Shown: positions 53,192 to 62,463, counted from the first letter of the stretch. The stretch: 64,000 bases of DNA from Fabrea salina (GCA_022984795.1 JALIHJ010000008.1:248001-312000), one strand, 5' to 3'. Numbers and translations are program-made. Notes: a model not told the origin generated them from the letters alone.

Positions 53192-55420
53192 ATGTCAAAA
53201 CCAGACAAGAGCCAAGTTGCTTTGCACAGACAAAGTGACTCAGCCGTGTACACCATTTTGAAGCACTCCCGGAACGAAAACCTGTACATTCCAGTAAGTC
53301 CCAACACTCTGAGGTTTGAAGAACCTGGGAGAGAACTAAGGTTCACCCAAGCTCTTTTCTGTTCTGAACAAAACCCTTCTGTGCCCTCTGAAGAGTTCAA
53401 CAAGAACCTTCTGGTGTTTTACTTGTTCCTAACTGCTTACTTAGTTTTCACTGGAGTCTTTGCACTCTTACTCAACTCAGAAGGCAGTCTGAGCCAAACC
53501 CACTTAGTGTTTCACTTAATGTGGATAAGTGGGCTCTTGGTGTTCAGCTACGGTGTGCTTCTGTGCATCAAAACTAAAAGGGAAGCTTTGGTTAGAAGTC
53601 AGGGTTTGTTTTCGGCCTTAGGAGTAACAGTTTCAGTTTACTTAGTGCTGGGTGACGAAAGAGTACTTGCAGGGATAACTGGGGAAGAGTTGCAAGAAAG
53701 TTACCTTTTGCACTCGTTTGCAGTGGCTTGCTTTATAGTTATGTTCAGAATGGTTCTGTTTGACTCCTTTGTACATACTTTGGGAGTAGGGGTATCAGCA
53801 GCAGCAGTTTATCTCATGTTTTTCTTAGTGCTAAGTCCGCAGTCCTACTTTTCCACTCTACACGAGTTCTTTGTGGTGTTTGGGTTTGTGTTTTTGTTGA
53901 TAGTTGACACCCAAAAAAAGGACTTGAGGAACCGACAGTTGTTTTGGCGCAAAGAAAAAGAAGAAGAAGCTTTAGAACCCTTTGAAAGAAAGCAAGTAGA
54001 CAACTCAGTTGACATCAACACCGAAGTCGAAATCCTGGTCCAAACTTGCAACAACATCAAAAGGGATGTCAAAGCTGCCACTTCTGTAATCATGTTCAAA
54101 GACGTTAAAAAACAACTCAAGTGCGCACTCAACAACATTGAAAAAGTCAAGCGCAGAATAGCCCACGGCACTGTTGTTTCAGAAGTTAAGTTTGAGCCTG
54201 GTGTAGACATTGACGAACAAGATAAAGCCTTTATTTCCCAGATGTTTATGGACGTTTCCCGCAACAACCACAGAAGATCTTCTTCTCGCAAAATGACTAT
54301 GAACGAAATAGGGGAACGTAAGCCTTCCTTCCCCTTCTCCAACTACGGAGTTGCTGAGTTAGAAAGCGTTTTGTTCAGTGTTGGCAAAAACTGGAGTTTC
54401 GACATCTGGTTTGTGTACAACGCTACAGGCCACAGCATCTTCATAGTTTGCAAGTACTTGTTCCAGAAGTGGGGCTTTTTCGAAGCCTTTGACATCCCTG
54501 AAGACACCTTTGACAGGTACTTCCAAACACTCGAAAAAGTAAGTTTTACTTAGGAGTACAAAGACAACCCTTACCACAACCAGTGCCACGCTGCAGACGT
54601 CCTACACACTCTTTTGTACTTTTTGAACCAAGGAGACCTACTCAACAGTTTAGGTCCCCTTGACTTAGTATCTTGTATTCTTGCAGCCTCAGGACACGAC
54701 GTAGCCCACCCTGCCCTGACCAACCGTTTCTTAGTGAGCACTAGAGACAACATTGCCATTAAGTACAACGACAACTCTGTGCTCGAAAACATGCACTGTG
54801 CCAAAACTTACCAAATCATGCAAATCAAAGGGTGCAACATTTTCGAAAGCCTTGACGAAGAGTCTTGGTTTAGGTCTCGCAAACTCATCATAGAAATGAT
54901 CCTAGCCACAGACATGTCCAAGCACTTCGAAATCCTAGGAAAGTTCCGAACCCGGGTTTTGACTTTAGGGGACCTTAACTCCCAGGACAACGAAGACAAA
55001 AACTCCATTTTGTCAATGGGGATTAAGTGCGCTGACTTAGGCCACTCTGCTAAGTGCAAAGAACTCCACCAGAAGTGGACAGAGCTTGTTTGTGAAGAGT
55101 TCTTCAAACAAGGCGACATAGAAAAGTCAAGAGGACTCCCTGTGTCGATGTACTGCGACAGAGAAACTACAGACGTTCCCAAAAGTCAAGCTGGGTTTAT
55201 CAAAAACATTTGCTTGCCTCTTTTCGAAGTGTGGTGCACTTACCTAAGTTCGGAGGAGATCTACAACAACTGCTACCTCCAACTCAAAGAAAACCTCCAA
55301 ATGTGGAAGGAAAAGTCCAAAAACCGCAGGTCCACTATGCAAGCAGTAAACAAACGCCCTTCCCAAGAGCCCCTTAAACCCATCCGCGAAATTGAAACAC
55401 ACAGACAATGCTTTACTTAA
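53192..55420 (+). CDS. membrane cyclic nucleotide phosphodiesterase (6-TM + PDEase)
   Basis: Exons 53192-54538 and 54554-55420 give 737 aa. Six hydrophobic segments (residues ~75-245) are followed by a coiled linker and a class I PDE domain: YHNQCHAADVLHTL (HNxxHA metal site), ASGHDVAHPALTN (HDxxHP), STRDNIAIKYNDNSVLENMHC, LATDMSKHFEIL and IKCADLGH. All metal ligands appear intact. The 15-nt intron lies just before the first metal motif. cAMP or cGMP hydrolysis at a membrane is expected. Confidence 0.9.
54539..54553 (+). other. 15-nt spliceosomal intron (phosphodiesterase)
   Basis: GTAAGTTTTACTTAG, phase 0, ending in an in-frame TAG. Without splicing the protein would end before its catalytic centre. 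A at position 10. Confidence 0.94.
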
Positions 55421-55421
55421 G

Positions 55422-57539
55422 TTACTTTAGCTTTTTAGGGGAACCGTTTACAGGCCTAGGTGGGGAGCCCTGACTGATGCTTTCTACAGTTGAGTGGATA
55501 ATTCGGGAAGCCCTAACAGGAGTCATGCTAGGTGAGGGCGAACCTATGAATCTCGAAAGTGTCCTCATGCTCATAGGGTTACTTTCTCCCACAGCAACTT
55601 CTTGGCGTTCTAGTTCCAGAGGAGTGTACACCTCTATGAACTCGTCTATCCCAGTGTAGCCTCCCCCGACTCTTACCTTTATGCTTCCGTTCTCGAGTCC
55701 AATAAACACTCTTTTGGTCCCGAAGTAGTACTCCCCTTCTTGTGTCCTTTTGAACCCTACGTTTATAGGCTCTTCTCGGGTGTTGAGGTACTCCGAAAGG
55801 GCTACGTCAATAGGGTCGTCTTGAACGGGGTAGTAAGGAGCTGCTCTTTGCTTGATTTCAGACATGATTTGCTTGAGGTTCTCTATTTCGAAGTCCTTTT
55901 CGTTGATGCTGTTGATCATTAAGTTGAGTTTAGTTGACTCATCCAGCACAACTTGTGACTCGTTCATGACATAGTCAGTTCCGTTGTTAAGTGACTGCAT
56001 GATAAGGTCCCTTCCGGTACTATGAAGTCTGTGGAGTTTGGCTAAGTCATCAATTAGCTGTGCAAGGTCAGCTTTGATGCAGCAACTTTGTTCAAGAGTG
56101 ATTTGTTTGCTAGAGTTTTCGTAGATGTCTTTCCGGAGTTCAAGAATTTCTTGTTCTTTAGCTTCTATGCTTTTTTCGAGAGGCCCGATAGTTTCTGAAG
56201 CTTTTTTCTTTTCTGAAAGTAGTTCTTTAGTTTTTGCCTTGAACTCAGAGTTCTGGGTTTCCACTAGAGTTTCTAGTTCTTCTAGTTTGCTCCGAGTTTC
56301 TTTTCTTTTGGCTTCTTGGTCTTCAAAAGCTGACTTGGAGTTTTGGGCTAACTGGAAAAGGTTTTCTTGTTTAAGTTTGACTTTCAGTTGGTTGAGTTTT
56401 TCTTTGAGTTGTTGGTTTTCCTGGTCTATAGAGGCTTTTTGGGACTTAACAGATTCTAAGTCTTTGTCTGACTGAGCTTTGGCTGAAAGGAGTTCTTCTT
56501 TCTTTTTCAAAAACTTGTTTAGAGAGCACTCCATAGACTGCTTTGCTTCTTGGACTTCTTTCTCTAAGTGCTCTTTTCTGGAGGTGCTTTCCTTCACCAT
56601 TTGGTTTAGAGTCTCAGCTGCTTTAGAGGCGCTTTCGAAGTTGAGTTCTTGGGCCCTGAGGCTTATTTTTTCCTGGCTGGCTTTTGCTATTGAGGCCCTT
56701 AGTTCAGTTAGTTGGAACTGGAGTTCCCGTGCAAGGTTTTGTTCAGAAAGGAACTCAGAAGCTAGTTGCTGTCTTTGCAAAAGAAGTTCCTCTGCTTGGG
56801 AGTCTTCTTTTTGCCACAGACTCTTCAACCCCAAAGTAGTTTCCTCTGAACTTTGTTGGACTTGAAGACGCTCAGCTACTTGTTGGTTGATCTGTTCGTT
56901 GTACTTTTGGTGTTCTTCAGGCTTGTTGATGATCCCTTTCAAGTCAGTGCAAAGGTCCTTCAAAGCTTTTTTTAGTTGAGTTCCAGTCATTTTGGAAAGG
57001 TTTTCGAAGTCTATTTCGTCAATAGGAGGTAGGTTGTACTTAGTAGTGTCTACAGACCCTGGGTAGTCTCCTTCAATGTTGATTAAGATCCTTCCGTCTT
57101 CAGAACTGGTTTTAAAGTGCTCTTCTGAAGGCTTTTCCGAAGTAACTTCTCTTTCCAAGAAAGGACACCTAGCTTCTTCTTCGTTTTTCCTTTCGCGGAA
57201 CCCTACGTTGCTAGTTTCTATAGGTTGGATGCTGCTTCCAATCTTAATGCGGATGTCCCCTCCTTCACTTCTGAGACGAATCCACTTTTCAGCTGACCCA
57301 GGCACTGACCCCAAAAGCGCTTTGAGGGTGATTTTGGAAGTGCCTACATGACGCCCTGAAACTAGAAGCATAATGCTTAACTGCATCTCTGGACTGGCGT
57401 TGTTTACTTCTAAACGGAGTTCTTCTTTTGCGTCAAGTAGTTCTGACTCCTCACCTATCTCTACTCGGCAGTGCACCTGGTTTTTAGAGCCCTGGACCTC
57501 CTTTAGTTGGAGTTTTAGTTCGTATAACTTGTCTTCCAT
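55422..57539 (-). CDS. coiled-coil protein with C2-like head and GAR (GAS2)-like domain
   Basis: 705 aa from ATG 57539. Residues 1-110 look like a beta-sandwich C2-type domain (LRLEVNNA, IMLLVSGRHVGTSKITLKALLG). Residues ~205-545 are coiled coil. Near 605-650 a GAR-like domain: GEYYFGTKRVFIGLENGSIKVR, with VRVGGGYTGIDEFI matching the VRVGGGW-x-x-L-x-E(F/Y)L core of GAS2 domains, which bind microtubules. Disordered C-terminus with Ser-Pro sites. Likely a cortical microtubule protein. Its stop is 1 bp from the converging phosphodiesterase stop. Confidence 0.75.
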   Translation of the reverse strand: MEDKLYELKLQLKEVQGSKNQVHCRVEIGEESELLDAKEELRLEVNNASPEMQLSIMLLVSGRHVGTSKITLKALLGSVPGSAEKWIRLRSEGGDIRIKIGSSIQPIETSNVGFRERKNEEEARCPFLEREVTSEKPSEEHFKTSSEDGRILINIEGDYPGSVDTTKYNLPPIDEIDFENLSKMTGTQLKKALKDLCTDLKGIINKPEEHQKYNEQINQQVAERLQVQQSSEETTLGLKSLWQKEDSQAEELLLQRQQLASEFLSEQNLARELQFQLTELRASIAKASQEKISLRAQELNFESASKAAETLNQMVKESTSRKEHLEKEVQEAKQSMECSLNKFLKKKEELLSAKAQSDKDLESVKSQKASIDQENQQLKEKLNQLKVKLKQENLFQLAQNSKSAFEDQEAKRKETRSKLEELETLVETQNSEFKAKTKELLSEKKKASETIGPLEKSIEAKEQEILELRKDIYENSSKQITLEQSCCIKADLAQLIDDLAKLHRLHSTGRDLIMQSLNNGTDYVMNESQVVLDESTKLNLMINSINEKDFEIENLKQIMSEIKQRAAPYYPVQDDPIDVALSEYLNTREEPINVGFKRTQEGEYYFGTKRVFIGLENGSIKVRVGGGYTGIDEFIEVYTPLELERQEVAVGESNPMSMRTLSRFIGSPSPSMTPVRASRIIHSTVESISQGSPPRPVNGSPKKLK

Positions 57540-57586
57540 TTTAACGTTTTTATTATACAACTCCAACTATTTAAAGTACTAACTTA

Positions 57587-58189
57587 TTAACAACAACAGT
57601 ACCAGCTTTTTTTAGGCACATCGTTTCTAGTAATAAGCATTTCCTTGACATCGAGTTTAGGTTTATTTTTGGACTTGCTATAAATTTGTTCTAAAAGCAG
57701 TTGGAAGGCTTCAGGAACACCAAATCCTGTAAGCGCAGAAGCTTCCATATAAGAGATGTTTTCGGATTCAGCAAAACTCTGTGCTTGTTCAAAAGTCACT
57801 TGGCGCTCCATGTCTACTTTATTCCCTACTAGCAAAACTGCAATGCTGGGCTCTGCACCTCGTCTTAGTTCTTCCAGCCACTTTTTGGAGTGCCTGAATG
57901 ACTCTTCACTAGAAACATCGAAAACCAGCATCCCTCCCACAGCTTTGCGGTAGTGAGCTGTCACTATAGACCTGTACCTTTCTTGTCCTGCTGTGTCCCA
58001 AATCTGGCTTTTTACTGTGACACCCGACAACAGTGGCACTACTCGCGTAGCAAATTCCACACCAATTGTGTTGGTGGAGGGCTTAGGAAGGGTGTTTTTG
58101 ATGTACCTAGAGAGAAGGTGGGTTTTTCCTACGTTCGAGTCCCCTACTAGAACTATTTTGTATATAAAGTCGTACTCCCCTTCGCTCAT
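57587..58189 (-). CDS. Rab GTPase, Rab11-like
   Basis: 200 aa from ATG 58189. All G boxes intact: GDSNVGKTHL, TIGVEF, WDTAGQERYRSIV, GNKVDM and EASAL. Ends CCC for double geranylgeranylation. WDTAGQERYRSIV followed by AHYRKAVGG resembles the Rab11 group, which serves recycling endosomes and, in ciliates, contractile-vacuole and cytoproct traffic. Upstream codons in frame run into the tRNA and have no good start. Confidence 0.9.
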   Translation of the reverse strand: MSEGEYDFIYKIVLVGDSNVGKTHLLSRYIKNTLPKPSTNTIGVEFATRVVPLLSGVTVKSQIWDTAGQERYRSIVTAHYRKAVGGMLVFDVSSEESFRHSKKWLEELRRGAEPSIAVLLVGNKVDMERQVTFEQAQSFAESENISYMEASALTGFGVPEAFQLLLEQIYSKSKNKPKLDVKEMLITRNDVPKKSWYCCC

Positions 58190-58257
58190 ATTATTTGCCA
58201 GAAGGTAGAAACACCTAGAAGTTAGATATAAGTCAAGATTCCCCAAAACACCCAACA

Positions 58258-58329
58258 TCCGAGGTAGTATAGTGGTGAGTATTCCAGCCTGTCACGTTGG
58301 AGACCCGGGTTCAATTCCCGGCCTCGGAG
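58258..58329 (+). tRNA. tRNA-Asp (anticodon GTC)
   Basis: 72 nt. Acceptor TCCGAGG pairs with CCTCGGA, discriminator G. A-box TAGTATAGTGG, anticodon loop CTGTCAC giving GTC, and TPsiC arm CCCGGGTTCAATTCCCGG. No intron, no encoded CCA. Seven T's follow at 58330-58336 as a Pol III terminator. It sits between a Rab gene and SOD. Confidence 0.97.
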
Positions 58330-58336
58330 TTTTTTT
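58330..58336 (+). terminator. RNA polymerase III oligo-T terminator
   Basis: Run of seven T immediately after the tRNA-Asp discriminator base, the usual Pol III stop. Confidence 0.85.
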
Positions 58337-58378
58337 CAACTTAAGTTTTTAAAAGTTCTGACCAGCCATCCTTGATAA

Positions 58379-59035
58379 ATGTTCAGAAGATTCTCTTCAT
58401 TTAGATTACCTGGCTTGCCTTTCAAGGACACTGCTTTGGAACCTTATTACGACAAGACCACTTTGTCCTTCCATCACGGAAAACACCACCAGACCTACGT
58501 AAACAACCTCAACGCAGCCCTTGGCGACCAAAGCCCTTCCCTTCTAGAATGCATCCAAGAACGCGCCCAGCACTCTGAGCCTGTGCGCAAAAACGGAGGA
58601 GGACATTACAACCACTGCCTTTACTGGCTTGGAATGGGAGAACAGACTTCTGAGAAACCCTCAGGAAAACTTCTAGAATACATCAACAAAGAGTGGGGAG
58701 ACTTCTCCAAGTTCCAAGAAGAAATGAGCAAGTGCGCCACTGGAGTTTTTGGCTCAGGCTGGGCTTGGCTTACCATGACACCTGAAGGGAGACTTCAGAT
58801 CCTTGGCTCCTCGAACCAAGATAACCCTCTTATGCGTGGAATCTTCAAAGCAAACTCCATTCCTTTCTTCACCATAGACGTGTGGGAGCACGCGTACTAC
58901 CTTCAGTACCAAAACAGACGTCCTGAGTACCTGGACCAATTTTGGAAGGTAGTTAACTGGAAACAAGTCGAAGAAATGTTCGAACAGTACGCACTCAACC
59001 AAAAACCAGTTCCAGCTGACGAGCTCCTTCCTTAA
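58379..59035 (+). CDS. SOD2: Fe/Mn superoxide dismutase, probably mitochondrial
   Basis: 218 aa. Short presequence (FRRFSSFRL) then LPGLPFKDTALEPYY. Metal ligands: His in LSFHHGKHHQTYV, His in HYNHCLYW, and Asp and His in DVWEHAYYLQYQNRRPEY. GSGWAWL completes the fold. The glycine-rich GGGHYNH variant and absence of an extra Gln near the first ligand leave the Fe versus Mn choice open. Converts superoxide to H2O2 and O2. Confidence 0.94.
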   Translation: MFRRFSSFRLPGLPFKDTALEPYYDKTTLSFHHGKHHQTYVNNLNAALGDQSPSLLECIQERAQHSEPVRKNGGGHYNHCLYWLGMGEQTSEKPSGKLLEYINKEWGDFSKFQEEMSKCATGVFGSGWAWLTMTPEGRLQILGSSNQDNPLMRGIFKANSIPFFTIDVWEHAYYLQYQNRRPEYLDQFWKVVNWKQVEEMFEQYALNQKPVPADELLP

Positions 59036-59063
59036 TCTAACTAAAACATTCCAGGTATATACA

Positions 59064-59693
59064 TTATAACTTATAACAGCACTTTAACTTTTTCTTTGGC
59101 TTGTTGTGTTTTGCTGGCTCGAGTTTAACTCCTTTCACAGGCAGGTCAGTAACTCCGCTTTCAGGGCGGTTAGCACTGCAGTGTTTAAAAATCATCCTAA
59201 CTAAAGTTTCAAAGGCCTTTTCCACGTTCATGTTGGTAAGAGCAGAAGTTTCAAGAAAAGCCATGTTGTGGCGTTTGGCAAACTCAACCCCAGCTTCAGT
59301 AGAGATTTTTCTGTTTTCTTGGAGGTCCACTTTGTTCCCTAGCAAAACTGAAGCCACCAGGGAATGGCTGTGCTCCATGAGTTCGTTGTACCAAGAAGTC
59401 AACTTGGTCAAAGAGTCCCTTTGAGTCACGTCGTAAACTAGGACTGCCCCCACTACTCCCCGGTAGAACCAGTTAGAAAGGGACCTAAACCTTTCTTGAC
59501 CGACTGTGTCCCAAATGTTGACACACACAGCATTGCCTTCCAAGTTTACTTTTTTCTGCAAAAACTCAACTCCGATGGTGGCAGGGGTGTTGTGTGAAAA
59601 CTGGTCTTTGGTGTACCTGTAAAGCAAGTTAGTTTTTCCAACTCCAGTCTCTCCAAGAACTACCAGCTTGAATTGGTAGTCAATTTTTTCCAT
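59064..59693 (-). CDS. Rab GTPase with WDTVGQE switch II
   Basis: 209 aa. GETGVGKTNLLYRY, TIGVEF, IWDTVGQERFRSL, GNKVDL and ETSAL. The normally invariant Ala of WDTAGQE is Val here; the catalytic Gln is kept. The basic C-terminus ends KKKLKCCYKL with a CCxxx prenylation end. Subfamily not assigned (Rab4/14/2-like group is plausible). Confidence 0.9.
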   Translation of the reverse strand: MEKIDYQFKLVVLGETGVGKTNLLYRYTKDQFSHNTPATIGVEFLQKKVNLEGNAVCVNIWDTVGQERFRSLSNWFYRGVVGAVLVYDVTQRDSLTKLTSWYNELMEHSHSLVASVLLGNKVDLQENRKISTEAGVEFAKRHNMAFLETSALTNMNVEKAFETLVRMIFKHCSANRPESGVTDLPVKGVKLEPAKHNKPKKKLKCCYKL

Positions 59694-59716
59694 TATATTG
59701 CCTTAAACTCTCTTTA

Positions 59717-60568
59717 TTAAGGTTTAGTTTCTTTGTTGTACAGTACAAAGTATCTGTTCTGCAGGTCTTCTTCTTCAGTGATGTTTTCTGTGTCAATGTA
59801 AATCCCGTTGAGGGCATTCACCAGTACTTCTCTGTTCACAGTTTTGGCGTTCTTGGGAAGCACAAAAAAAGACCACAAACTCCACTTCTTTGCAAATGTT
59901 ATTTGAGTCATTTTCTGGCTCTCTATGTAGGTGAAAAGGTCGTCAGGCATTTCGTACAAACTCCAAAACATAAAGGCGTTCCCTGAAGGTTCTTTGAAGT
60001 CCTTTACGTCAATTACTTTTTCCCGGACAGGCAAGAACCTGAACCTTTTGTAGCGGACTTTTAGGTGCTTTCCGTCTTGGTGCAAAAGAATAGACTTAAC
60101 CATAAGACCTCTGCTGTAGATCAACAAAGGCAAACTCCAGGCCAGTGCTATCCCAAGTGCTCCGTACACGTTAGGGTGAAGGGACATGTAAGTTGCTACA
60201 CCCACAGGCAAAAAGGTTCTCCAGCAATACCTTAGTTTAGAAGCACTGGGACTTTCAAATATAGGGGTGTAGCCCTCTTGGTCAAACTCAAGTGACTTGC
60301 TAGGAGAGTAGATGTACTGCACCTTCGAAGTGTCTTCTAAGAAAAAAGGAGTAGTTTCTTCCTCTTCACTTTCACCGAATATACTGACTTCTTTTTGTTC
60401 CTTCTTAAGTTCAGGAATCGTTTCTTCAACTGGTTTGGGCAGCGCTTGTTCTAGGTCTTGCTTTTCTGCTTCCACTTTTTCTTCGTAAACCTTCTTGAGA
60501 GACTCATCATATTTCCTAAGGAACTCTTCATTCTTTTTATTAGCAAAGAAGCGCACAAGTCTCTTCAT
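59717..60568 (-). CDS. two-TM mitochondrial protein, paralogue of the gene at 375-1079
   Basis: 283 aa. Basic N-terminus (KRLVRFFANKK) suited to mitochondrial import, a charged, mostly helical stretch (residues 10-85), a hydrophobic hairpin (about 115-155), then a soluble C-terminal half sharing ordered blocks with the protein at 375-1079: VIDVKDF, MFWSLYEMP, SFFVLPKN and VNREVLVNALNGIYI. The hairpin architecture recalls TMEM70/TMEM186/TMEM223. Two genes of one family 59 kb apart. Confidence 0.75.
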   Translation of the reverse strand: MKRLVRFFANKKNEEFLRKYDESLKKVYEEKVEAEKQDLEQALPKPVEETIPELKKEQKEVSIFGESEEEETTPFFLEDTSKVQYIYSPSKSLEFDQEGYTPIFESPSASKLRYCWRTFLPVGVATYMSLHPNVYGALGIALAWSLPLLIYSRGLMVKSILLHQDGKHLKVRYKRFRFLPVREKVIDVKDFKEPSGNAFMFWSLYEMPDDLFTYIESQKMTQITFAKKWSLWSFFVLPKNAKTVNREVLVNALNGIYIDTENITEEEDLQNRYFVLYNKETKP

Positions 60569-60585
60569 TATAAATGGAACTTAAC

Positions 60586-60912
60586 TTAAGGCTCTTTAGG
60601 ACTTTCCAGTAACTCAGGTATTTGTTCCAAAGCCCACTCAGCCACTTCCCTTTTGCAGTTTTCTCTGTCTGGTGCCTCCAAGCACTTACTTACCATGGCT
60701 TGTTCTATGTCTTCCAGCATCTTTTCGCGTTTCCTTTCAAAGTTGAGTTTGAACTCCACACAGCTCTTCATGCAGTTTTCTACACACTCCTCTAAGTTCT
60801 CAGTGTCGCACTTTTTGAGAACGCATCCTGTGCAGCCCGTGAGTTTCTCTCTGAGCAAAGAGTGGAACTCGGGCATGTTGTGCAGTATCGTAGTTCTTAG
60901 CAAAAACTCCAT
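60586..60912 (-). CDS. small Cys-rich helical protein
   Basis: 108 aa. Helical, with eight Cys: CTGCVLKKC (31-35 region), CVENCMKSC about 10 residues later, and C-x9-C further on. The spacing suggests a metal site or disulphide-bonded helical hairpin, perhaps an intermembrane-space protein, but it is not a clean twin-CX9C. Start: ATG 60912. Family not recognised. Confidence 0.65.
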   Translation of the reverse strand: MEFLLRTTILHNMPEFHSLLREKLTGCTGCVLKKCDTENLEECVENCMKSCVEFKLNFERKREKMLEDIEQAMVSKCLEAPDRENCKREVAEWALEQIPELLESPKEP

Positions 60913-60934
60913 ATTAATAAGTCCCTTAGGGTAA

Positions 60935-61873
60935 TTAATGATTGAACTTGACTATTATGCAAGTCATGTTGTCGCAACCTAAGCCACCACTGCTGGCAAC
61001 GTCACTAGCTAAGCACCTATCTAGAATTCCTTCCACAATGTCACTTAACTCCTTCTGGGCCCTCAACCCTTCATAAACAATGTCCACACATTGCTGATTC
61101 GACAGCATGTCCCAAATCCCGTCACAGGCCAAAATCATGAAGTCCGAGTCTTGAGTGATTGTTTCTACTTTTACCTCAGGAAAGGCTGTGATCATTTGGT
61201 CTTGGGCAGGAATGTCGGGGTTCTTTTTGTACTCCAAGTCTCCAATTGACCGGGACAGATTTAAATTCCCCACTACTCTTCCGTCTTCGACGTAGCCTCC
61301 TGCACGCACAATGCGGTTGTGCTCGTGTTCATTGTCGGGCTTGTGGTCTATTGTCATTTCCACAGCTTTTCCTCCGCGTGCTAACACGCAACGAGAGTCT
61401 CCGGCGTTTGCTACGTGGAGTTTGCTGTCCTTCACCAAAGCTGCGACTGCTGTGCAGCCAGCCAAAGACTCGGCGTTTTCCACCGAAACACTGTAGTTGT
61501 CGGGCAGGCCTCTTTGGATTCGGACTAGTTCTTGTTGGCCCTCTTTGCTCCGCAACTTTTCATCCATCCTCATGTAAGTTTCCTGAAGGGCTATTTCGAT
61601 GTTCCCGTTTTTGTAGTGCTCGTTGGCCAGTAACTCTGCACAGAAGTGCTTTGCGACAAAAACAGCGACCTCCCTGCCTCCATGGCCGTCAAACACCCCG
61701 AAGCACATTGCATTATCAGGAATTTCTATTTCGCACAACTTGGCATCTTCCATGCCCATCCTCCAGCCTTGCATCTCCGATGCTGCGTATCTAAGTGTTA
61801 CTTACGTTATCTTATTATTTCCCCCGGTCACAGTTTCCTTTTCAGTCCTCGGCGTACTTAGATAGGCACCCAT
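60935..61873 (-). CDS. PP2C-type Ser/Thr protein phosphatase
   Basis: Exons 61873-61806 and 61790-60935 give 307 aa. N-terminus MGAYLSTPRTEK fits N-myristoylation. Then MQGWRMGMEDA, FGVFDGHGG, AGDSRCVLARGG, LNLSRSIGDLEYK, LACDGIWDMLSNQ and GCDNMTCIIV, covering the Mn/Mg-binding Asp residues of the PPM family. Without the intron the first 29 residues would be missed. Length and N-terminus match other ciliate and plant PP2Cs of this group. Confidence 0.95.
61791..61805 (-). other. 15-nt spliceosomal intron (PP2C)
   Basis: On the minus strand GTAAGTAACACTTAG, phase 2, with an in-frame TAA. A at position 10. It joins GNNKIT to YAASEMQGW, a continuous conserved stretch in PP2C. Confidence 0.95.
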
Positions 61874-62130
61874 TTATTATTTCTTGACTACGAAGCTGAA
61901 TAATATTGCTTGAAATGGCTTACAACCTCCGGTTCAAAAACCAGGCCACTCACAAAATTATTTAAGAGTTCCTTAAGAAATAGTTCCTGCCAAGTGCATT
62001 CTTTTGGCTGAGGTTTTGGCTTCCCTACTAAGTCTAAAACCACGTTTCAACTATTAAAATGAATTCTGATAAAACTAAAACTTAGTCGATTCAACCACTG
62101 AAGCTTAAAAGGAGCTTATATTAAAGGTTA
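61874..62130. other. longest gene-free stretch; open frame without a start on the minus strand
   Basis: 257 bp. Between PP2C and the UBM-type gene. On the minus strand a protein-like frame of about 50 codons (roughly 62043-61888, including KECTWQELFLKELL) is open but has no ATG and has a TGA close upstream. Possible relic or an exon whose start I cannot place. No RNA gene recognised. Confidence 0.35.
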
Positions 62131-62463
62131 CTAACGCTGCTTTTTAGGGAACTTTTTGGACGCTTTCTTAGGAGCGGAGTACTTTTTCTGAGGAGGTCGG
62201 TTTTTGCTTGGATTTTTGGGGGGCTGCCCAGGGCGGGGTTTTTGCGAAGCTGGGCGATTGGCCGAGCGCTGCGCAGGAACTTGGGACCCTGTTCTTTCCT
62301 GTTGCTTTTTGTTGAACTGCTTTAGTTTTTGCGCTCTCGGGTTTCCCGCCTGACCTTTGGTAATGGGTTTGGACTTGGCTGCTACACCCTTTTGGGGTTT
62401 TTGCTTCTTCTCTTTTTTGATGATGTCGTCCAGGCTGCTTTCGAGTTTTTCTTTGAGTTTCAT
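62131..62463 (-). CDS. small basic protein with a UAP56-binding-motif-like N-terminus
   Basis: 110 aa. The N-terminus MKLKEKLESSLDDIIKKEKK resembles the UAP56-binding motif of ALYREF/UIF mRNA-export adaptors (xMSLDDIIK). The rest is Lys/Arg/Gln/Pro-rich low complexity, with no RRM. An mRNA-export adaptor like UIF is the inference; a nucleolar basic protein is the alternative. TAG stop. Confidence 0.6.
   Translation of the reverse strand: MKLKEKLESSLDDIIKKEKKQKPQKGVAAKSKPITKGQAGNPRAQKLKQFNKKQQERTGSQVPAQRSANRPASQKPRPGQPPKNPSKNRPPQKKYSAPKKASKKFPKKQR

Noticed and set aside
54539-54553. Phosphodiesterase as two separate genes
   Set aside because: A standard 15-nt intron joins them, and the second part starts inside the conserved metal site.
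57587-58258. Rab gene starting at 58258
   Set aside because: The extension uses a non-ATG start, overlaps the tRNA acceptor and adds a sequence not found in Rabs; ATG 58189 gives the normal start.
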